A model generated the notes under the pieces. The model made no database searches and was not told where the DNA came from. It was given only the letters and a program-made list of their open reading frames with translations. Position numbers and translations under genes: made by a program. 7,952 bases of DNA, from contig JAFPYK010000020.1 of NCBI GenBank assembly GCA_017412265.1, positions 1 through 7,952 of the forward strand, in the 5' to 3' direction. Source of the DNA: Lachnospiraceae bacterium. Its GTDB lineage: Bacteria; Bacillota; Clostridia; Lachnospirales; Lachnospiraceae. How positions within the stretch are numbered: the first letter of the stretch is position 1; every line of letters begins with the position of its first letter. Positions 4,338 to 7,952 of the stretch are shown here, in pieces.

Positions 4338-5327
4338 TCATTCACCGGTCACATCCGTGACCGGCGACGTCGTCGTCTCCTCCGGCGCGTTGAAGCTCTC
4401 GATCGGATACAGCGTCTGTGTGCTGCCGTCCGTGATGATCACCTTCAGGTTCGGAAGCACGCGCTCGATCGTCTCGTAGAAGAGCCGGTGCTTCGTGATC
4501 AGCGGATTCGTGGCATACTGCTCGTACATCGCGTTGAATCTCGCGACCTGGCCCTCGGCTTCCGCGATGCGGGCCTCCTTGGCGGCCTCCGCGGTCTGGA
4601 TGATCTTGTCCGACTCGGCCTCCGCCTTCGGGATCTGCTGGTTGCGGTACTTGTTCGCGTTGTTGATAGCGGTGTCCTTGCCCTGCTTGGCCGTCTCCAC
4701 CGCCTTAAACTCCGCGACGATGTCCGCGGTCGGCGGCTCCGCGTCCTGCACCGTGATATTGATCACCTGCAGGCCGATATTCTGCCGGGCGAGCTCATCC
4801 TGCATCTTCTGCTTGACCTGCGCCTGGATCTGCGCCTTGCCGGTCGTCATCGCGTCATCCACCGTGAAATCAATCACCGTGGAGCGGATGGCCGCCTGCG
4901 CGACATTTTTCAGCACCAGCTCCGGCGTCTTGCACTGGAACAGATACGCGACCGGATCCGACACCCGGTATTCCATGTAGAAATCGATGTCGATGATGTT
5001 GAAATCCGACGTGATCATGATTCCCTCGGTATCCACCGTAAATGTCTGCCCGTCGCCGGCTACCGAATAGCCGATGCCGGTGCCGTGAATGGTCGTGTCC
5101 ACCTTGGTCACATGCTGGATCCACGGGATCTTGAAATACAGGCCTGCGGTGTCGGTCCGCACGACCTTGCCGAACATCGTGACCACGGCCGCTTCCTGCT
5201 CATTTACCCGGTAGAATCCCCCGGAGATCGTGGCCAGGAGCACCAGGCCCGCCAATACGATGGCAGCCGCCTTGAGGATTGTCCGGATGCCCGGCAGCCT
5301 CCCCTTGAGATCGTTCTTCTCTCTCAT
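4338..5327 (-). CDS. hflK: HflK-like SPFH/prohibitin membrane protein
   Basis: A 329-residue HflK-type protein, partner of HflC. It has a short basic N-terminus and one membrane segment at about residues 17-37 (ILKAAAIVLAGLVLLATISGG). The SPFH domain begins at FYRVNEQEAAVVTMFGKVV and includes the family block VSDPVAYLF...LKNVAQAAIRSTVIDFTVDDAMT. A long coiled-coil follows (about 205-265; AEFKAVETAKQGKDTAINNANKY, KAEAESDKIIQTAEAAKEARIAEAEG), then a Thr/Pro-rich tail. It lacks the Gly/Pro-rich cytoplasmic N-terminal region of E. coli HflK. The ATG at 5327-5325 has AGGAGG at 5337-5342 with 9 nt spacing and overlaps the DUF951 stop codon as ATGA. This places it in the sir2-DUF951-hflK-hflC cluster. 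The SPFH call is certain; HflK versus HflC is by order and sequence style. Confidence 0.92.
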   Translation of the reverse strand: MREKNDLKGRLPGIRTILKAAAIVLAGLVLLATISGGFYRVNEQEAAVVTMFGKVVRTDTAGLYFKIPWIQHVTKVDTTIHGTGIGYSVAGDGQTFTVDTEGIMITSDFNIIDIDFYMEYRVSDPVAYLFQCKTPELVLKNVAQAAIRSTVIDFTVDDAMTTGKAQIQAQVKQKMQDELARQNIGLQVINITVQDAEPPTADIVAEFKAVETAKQGKDTAINNANKYRNQQIPKAEAESDKIIQTAEAAKEARIAEAEGQVARFNAMYEQYATNPLITKHRLFYETIERVLPNLKVIITDGSTQTLYPIESFNAPEETTTSPVTDVTGE

Positions 5328-5581
5328 GAATTCGTTCCTCCTCGCTCTGCGGCCGGATTCTTCCCGCCCGCGGCCTCTGCCTGCCCCTGCCGGACGTCGG
5401 CCCCGTCACGCGTCCAGCCGCGCAGATTTTTCTCCGCCTGCCTGCGCGGAATCATGATCTGATGCCCGCAGCCCAGGCACTCGAGCCGGAAATCCATCCC
5501 GACCCGCAGCACCTTCCACTCACTGCTTCCGCAGGGGTGCTTCTTCTTCATGCGAATCACATCGCCGATCTGAATATCCAT
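5324..5581 (-). CDS. DUF951 family small protein (YyzM-like)
   Basis: An 85-residue protein whose first ~55 residues are a clear DUF951 domain: MDIQIGDVIRMKKKHPCGSSEW, then VLRVGMDFRLECLGCGHQIMIPRR. Conserved Cys (C17, C35, C38) suggest metal binding or a zinc-ribbon-like fold. Function is not known. Family members are usually about 60-70 residues; here an Ala/Gly/Arg-rich, probably disordered tail (about 56-85) adds length, and its coding sequence carries the hflK ribosome binding site. The ATG at 5581-5579 is preceded by AGGGGGAGA (5591-5599). It starts 41 nt after the sir2 stop and ends in an ATGA overlap with hflK. In many Firmicutes DUF951 lies near rpsF-ssb-rpsR, with mscS and ychF, so its presence a few kb from that operon fits an old neighbourhood with insertions. 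Confidence 0.88.
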   Translation of the reverse strand: MDIQIGDVIRMKKKHPCGSSEWKVLRVGMDFRLECLGCGHQIMIPRRQAEKNLRGWTRDGADVRQGQAEAAGGKNPAAERGGTNS

Positions 5582-5622
5582 ACCTGCTTATCTCCCCCTG
5601 AATCCGGCCCCGGCGCTTCGCC

Positions 5623-6348
5623 TCAGGCCCATCTCGAGAACACTTCCCCGATCTTCTCGGAGATCACCAGGTCCGCCATCCCGTCCCTGGCCGTCGGCTG
5701 CATATTGATCACCACCAGCTTCTTGCCCTGGTAATAATCGATGAGCCCAGCGGCCGGCCAGACCACGAGCGAGGTCCCGCCCACGATCAGCATATCCGCG
5801 TTGGCGATATACTGGACCGATTTCCTCAGGATTCCCTGGTCGAGGCCCTCCTCGTAGAGCACGACGTCCGGCTTGATGAGCCCGCCGCAGGTGCAGCGCG
5901 GCACGAGATCCATCTTCCTCAAATCATCCGCGGAATAAAACTTCCCGCAGCGCATGCAGTAGTTGCGCAGCGTGCTCCCGTGAAGCTCCAGAACCTCCTT
6001 GCTCCCCGCGAGCTGATGCAGGCCGTCGATGTTCTGCGTGATCACCGCGCGGACCTTGCCCATCTGCTCCAGCTTCGCGAGCCCCCGGTGCGCGGCGTTG
6101 GGCTGCACTCCGTCGAGCAGGAGCTTATCCCGGTAGAACCGGTAGAACTCCTTGGTGTTGCGGAGGAAGAACGAATGGCTGATGATCTCCTCCGGCGGAT
6201 AATCGTATTTCATGTGATACAGTCCGTCCACGCTCCGGAAATCCGGAATGCCGCTCTCCGTCGAGACGCCCGCGCCCCCGAAGAATACGATATTGTCGCT
6301 CTCCTCGACCCATTGATAGAATAAGTCACGTTTCTCCTGCGCATTCAT
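5623..6348 (-). CDS. Sir2-family NAD-dependent protein deacylase (sirtuin)
   Basis: A 241-residue sirtuin that uses NAD+ to remove acyl groups from lysines in cytoplasmic proteins. All core motifs are present: GAGVSTESGIPDFRS (25-39), the NAD-binding TQNIDGLH (104-111), the catalytic His in ELHGS (H123), four zinc cysteines (C131, C134, C152, C154), GTSLVVWPAA (191-200) and VINMQPT near the end. Overall it resembles the Thermotoga class U enzyme more than the class III desuccinylases. The ATG at 6348-6346 follows AGGAGG (6360-6365) at 11 nt. The longer reading frame from a GTG at 6375 would place that Shine-Dalgarno inside the gene, so it is rejected. It is the first gene of a leftward cluster with DUF951, hflK and hflC. 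It is a stand-alone sirtuin domain with no fused effector, which argues for housekeeping deacylation rather than a defence effector. Confidence 0.96.
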   Translation of the reverse strand: MNAQEKRDLFYQWVEESDNIVFFGGAGVSTESGIPDFRSVDGLYHMKYDYPPEEIISHSFFLRNTKEFYRFYRDKLLLDGVQPNAAHRGLAKLEQMGKVRAVITQNIDGLHQLAGSKEVLELHGSTLRNYCMRCGKFYSADDLRKMDLVPRCTCGGLIKPDVVLYEEGLDQGILRKSVQYIANADMLIVGGTSLVVWPAAGLIDYYQGKKLVVINMQPTARDGMADLVISEKIGEVFSRWA

Positions 6349-6349
6349 C

Positions 6350-6378
6350 TTGCCGCTTCCCTCCTTTTGTGCCACAAT
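6350..6378 (+). promoter_or_regulatory. Candidate promoter of the HAD hydrolase gene
   Basis: TTGCCG (6350-6355), 17 nt, then CACAAT (6373-6378), with four of six consensus matches in each box. The expected start is near 6385, which is the A of the hydrolase ATG, so the transcript could be leaderless. The element lies across the sir2 start codon and Shine-Dalgarno. It is weak evidence without expression data. Confidence 0.3.
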
Positions 6379-6384
6379 AAAGCC

Positions 6385-7161
6385 ATGAAAGACTATGCAA
6401 ATTATATCTTTGACCTGTATGCCACCTTAGTTGATATCCACACCGACGAGACGAAGCCGGAGCTCTGGGAGCGCTCGGCCGCTTACCTGCGCCGGTTCGG
6501 CCTCCTCTGGCACCCGCAGCTGCTGCGGGCCGCCTACTTAAAGCTCTGCCGGCAGGCGGAAGCCGCCCTTCGCCGGGAGATGAGCCTCTCTCACGTCGAG
6601 ATCGACCTCCTCCGGGTCTTCGAGACCCTGCTTCTCACCGCGCCGGGGACCTGCCCCGCAGACACGCCGGTCACGCCGGAGAATGTCTCCGCGCTCGCCG
6701 CGCAGTTTGCGCTCTTCTTCCGGGAGACCTCCAGAGAGTATCTCTACCCGTACCCGGCGACGCAGCCCTTCCTTGCGGGCCTTCGCGCCCGCGGAAGGCG
6801 CATCTTCCTGCTCTCGAACGCCCAGGCGTGCTTCACGCGCGCAGAGCTTGCGCAGTGCGGGCTCGCGGACGCCTTCGACGCCGTCTACCTCTCCTCCGAT
6901 CACCGGATGAAGAAGCCCGAGCCGCGCTTCCTGCAGAAGCTCCTCACCGAACAGCACCTGCGCCCCGAGGAATCCGTCTTCATCGGAAATGACATAGACA
7001 CCGACATCGCGCTCGCGCAGGCCTGCGGCCTCGACGGCGTCTACTTAAACACCTTCGCCTGGTCGCGCCGCAAGATCCGCGCGCACGTCCGCATGCACAG
7101 CCTGGATCTCTCGAAGATCACGATGATCGACTCCGGCGACCTCTCCGAGTGGAAGGCTTAG
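6385..7161 (+). CDS. HAD-superfamily hydrolase with Tyr in motif I
   Basis: A 258-residue hydrolase of the haloacid dehalogenase superfamily with a helical cap inserted after motif I (about residues 17-120). Motif I is FDLYATL with nucleophile D10. Motif II is Ser144 (FLLSNAQ), motif III Lys177 (MKKPEP), and motif IV GNDIDTDIA with D203 and D207. The second motif I Asp, the general acid/base of HAD phosphatases, is Tyr12, as in the DxYGT motif of L-2-haloacid dehalogenases. The catalytic set is otherwise complete; the substrate is unknown. The start ATG 6385-6387 matches where family homology begins; a TTG at 6367 would add six residues. No Shine-Dalgarno precedes either. The only rightward gene in the window, it is divergent from sir2 and ends 3 bp from the convergent DUF1015 stop codon. 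Confidence 0.9.
   Translation: MKDYANYIFDLYATLVDIHTDETKPELWERSAAYLRRFGLLWHPQLLRAAYLKLCRQAEAALRREMSLSHVEIDLLRVFETLLLTAPGTCPADTPVTPENVSALAAQFALFFRETSREYLYPYPATQPFLAGLRARGRRIFLLSNAQACFTRAELAQCGLADAFDAVYLSSDHRMKKPEPRFLQKLLTEQHLRPEESVFIGNDIDTDIALAQACGLDGVYLNTFAWSRRKIRAHVRMHSLDLSKITMIDSGDLSEWKA
6401..6406 (-). promoter_or_regulatory. Candidate -10 of the sir2 cluster promoter
   Basis: A perfect minus-strand TATAAT (6406-6401) lies inside the first codons of the divergent hydrolase gene and would give a start near 6394 and a leader of about 45 nt for sir2. No good -35 is present at 16-18 nt, so activator dependence or a different promoter is possible. Confidence 0.35.
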
Positions 7162-7164
7162 GCC

Positions 7165-7952
7165 TCACCGGATGCGCCGGCTCTCCAGATAATACCGCTT
7201 CTCCCGAGCTTCTCCCAGTGAGAAGCTCTTTCTGACAAATGTCCCATTTGCAAGCACGGTCTTGAAGAACGCGCCTCTCTCGAACCTGTCAAATACGATC
7301 GGAAAGCAGCCCGGCGTGTGCCCGAGCTGCAGGCACTCCTCGCGGCCGTGGATGTACTCAAGCTCCACCTCCGGATGCGTCTTGCGATACTCTGCCATCC
7401 ACAGATCCAGCGCCGGCTGCAGCTTCTGCAGATCCAGGTGCTCCTCATCAAGCCCCAGTTCACGCTCCATTCCCGGGATATCCGCGGGATCCACATGCAT
7501 GATCAGCCGGTGGATCGGATGGAACGAGAGGCCTTCGTCATAGACCGAGACCAGCTCCACCAGCGCGTAGCGAAGCGGCTCCGCAGCCAGAGCTTCCGGG
7601 GACATATCCCCGCCCGCTGCCGCGAGCTCCTCCTTGCGCATCTCCCAGCAGGCCTTAGCCGCCGCGAGCGAGTGGTTGCCGTCGCCGACCGCCATCAGGA
7701 AGCCGTCCTCACAGGAAGCAAGCAGCCGCTCCATCACGCCTGCCACTGCGGCAAGCGCACTCTCCTCCTGCACGAAATATCCTTCGATCCGGCCGCCGCC
7801 CTGCATCAGCTCAAAATCGTAGAGCTTCGGCAGCCTCTCCCTGCGCGCCTCCAGGAGGCCCGACATCGCATTTTCCTCGTCATCCAGAAGCACCATCACG
7901 TGCGGGATCTCCAGGCAGGCCTGGTTACGGATCTTAATCCGCTCCGGCAGCC
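7165..7952 (-). CDS. DUF1015 family protein, 5' end outside the window
   Basis: About 262 C-terminal residues of a DUF1015 (COG4198) protein. The frame stays open to the right edge, so the start is missing and full-length relatives of about 400 residues suggest roughly a third is absent. Translation upstream of an internal GTG at 7899 reads LPERIKIRNQACLEIPHVMVL, which continues the family sequence, so the GTG is not the start. The diagnostic motif is GDGNHSLAAAK (7669-7686 for its first six residues), corresponding to the DGHHR-type motif of other members. Later blocks include the SFHPIHRLI segment and the HTPGCFPIVFDRFERG region. Biochemical function is not settled. In Clostridia I recall this family next to serA/serC, and a link to serine kinases of the SbnI/SerK type has been suggested; that part is recollection. 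Its stop is 3 bp from the stop of the hydrolase gene. Confidence 0.88.
   Translation of the reverse strand, partial: LPERIKIRNQACLEIPHVMVLLDDEENAMSGLLEARRERLPKLYDFELMQGGGRIEGYFVQEESALAAVAGVMERLLASCEDGFLMAVGDGNHSLAAAKACWEMRKEELAAAGGDMSPEALAAEPLRYALVELVSVYDEGLSFHPIHRLIMHVDPADIPGMERELGLDEEHLDLQKLQPALDLWMAEYRKTHPEVELEYIHGREECLQLGHTPGCFPIVFDRFERGAFFKTVLANGTFVRKSFSLGEAREKRYYLESRRIR

Noticed and set aside
4488..5462. A long plus-strand reading frame (324 codons) antisense to hflK and DUF951
   Set aside because: It is rich in Arg, Leu, Asp and His in the way expected of an antisense frame in GC-rich DNA, has no recognisable domain, and lies over genes with clear family matches and ribosome binding sites.
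5623..6348. The sirtuin as part of an antiphage defence system
   Set aside because: Defence SIR2 proteins are usually larger, fused or paired with a dedicated partner and lack the small canonical deacylase layout. This one has the full class U deacylase motif set and housekeeping-like neighbours.
6367..6384. TTG at 6367 as the hydrolase start
   Set aside because: The six extra residues (starting MCHNKA) are not family-like, there is no Shine-Dalgarno for the TTG, and an ATG lies exactly at the usual distance before motif I.
7880..7899. GTG at 7899 as the start of the DUF1015 gene
   Set aside because: The frame stays open to the right edge, and the upstream translation (LPERIKIRNQACLEIPHVMVL) continues the family sequence, so the true start is outside the window.

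Overview
The window looks like ordinary chromosome from a fairly GC-rich Clostridia member, most likely Lachnospiraceae or a close relative. The reasons are the rpsF-ssb-rpsR order, the style of the S18 and SSB proteins, a DUF951 gene nearby, strong AGGAGG ribosome binding sites throughout, and a Thermotoga-like (class U) sirtuin. Base composition appears uneven: the left 3.4 kb is moderate in GC, while the right part (hflC to the DUF1015 gene) is clearly richer. Almost everything is transcribed leftward (minus strand); one gene (6385-7161) runs rightward.

Left part. A HigB/HigA toxin-antitoxin pair (351-635 and 42-332) comes first. It is separated from the rpsF-ssb-rpsR operon (S6, single-strand DNA binding protein, S18; 1086-2217) by about 420 bp without genes. 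That spacer holds three consecutive hairpin terminators and a 126-bp tandem repeat. The rpsF operon has a good extended -10 promoter whose -35 lies inside the terminator of the preceding gene, and a GC-rich leader hairpin that could be an S6:S18 autoregulatory site.

Middle. A 152-residue multi-spanning membrane protein of unknown function (2371-2829) is followed by a mobile-element scar. This is a small helix-turn-helix regulator gene (3145-3372) whose stop codon overlaps the ATG of a 17-codon remnant of a serine recombinase (3072-3148). The remnant has lost its catalytic serine and is broken by a stop, a frameshift and probably an internal deletion.

Right part. A tightly packed leftward cluster encodes a Sir2-family NAD-dependent deacylase, a small DUF951 protein, HflK and HflC. 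Several of its junctions are ATGA overlaps, so the genes are probably co-transcribed and translationally coupled. HflK and HflC are SPFH/prohibitin-type membrane proteins that in other bacteria form a cage around the FtsH protease. Divergent from sir2 is a HAD-family hydrolase whose motif I has Tyr in place of the second Asp. It runs tail-to-tail, with only 3 bp between stop codons, into a DUF1015 gene cut off by the right end of the window.

I see no prophage, CRISPR array or clear new defence system. The best second-look items are the recombinase remnant, the perfect consensus promoter lying over the higB start codon, and the repeat-rich triple-terminator spacer.
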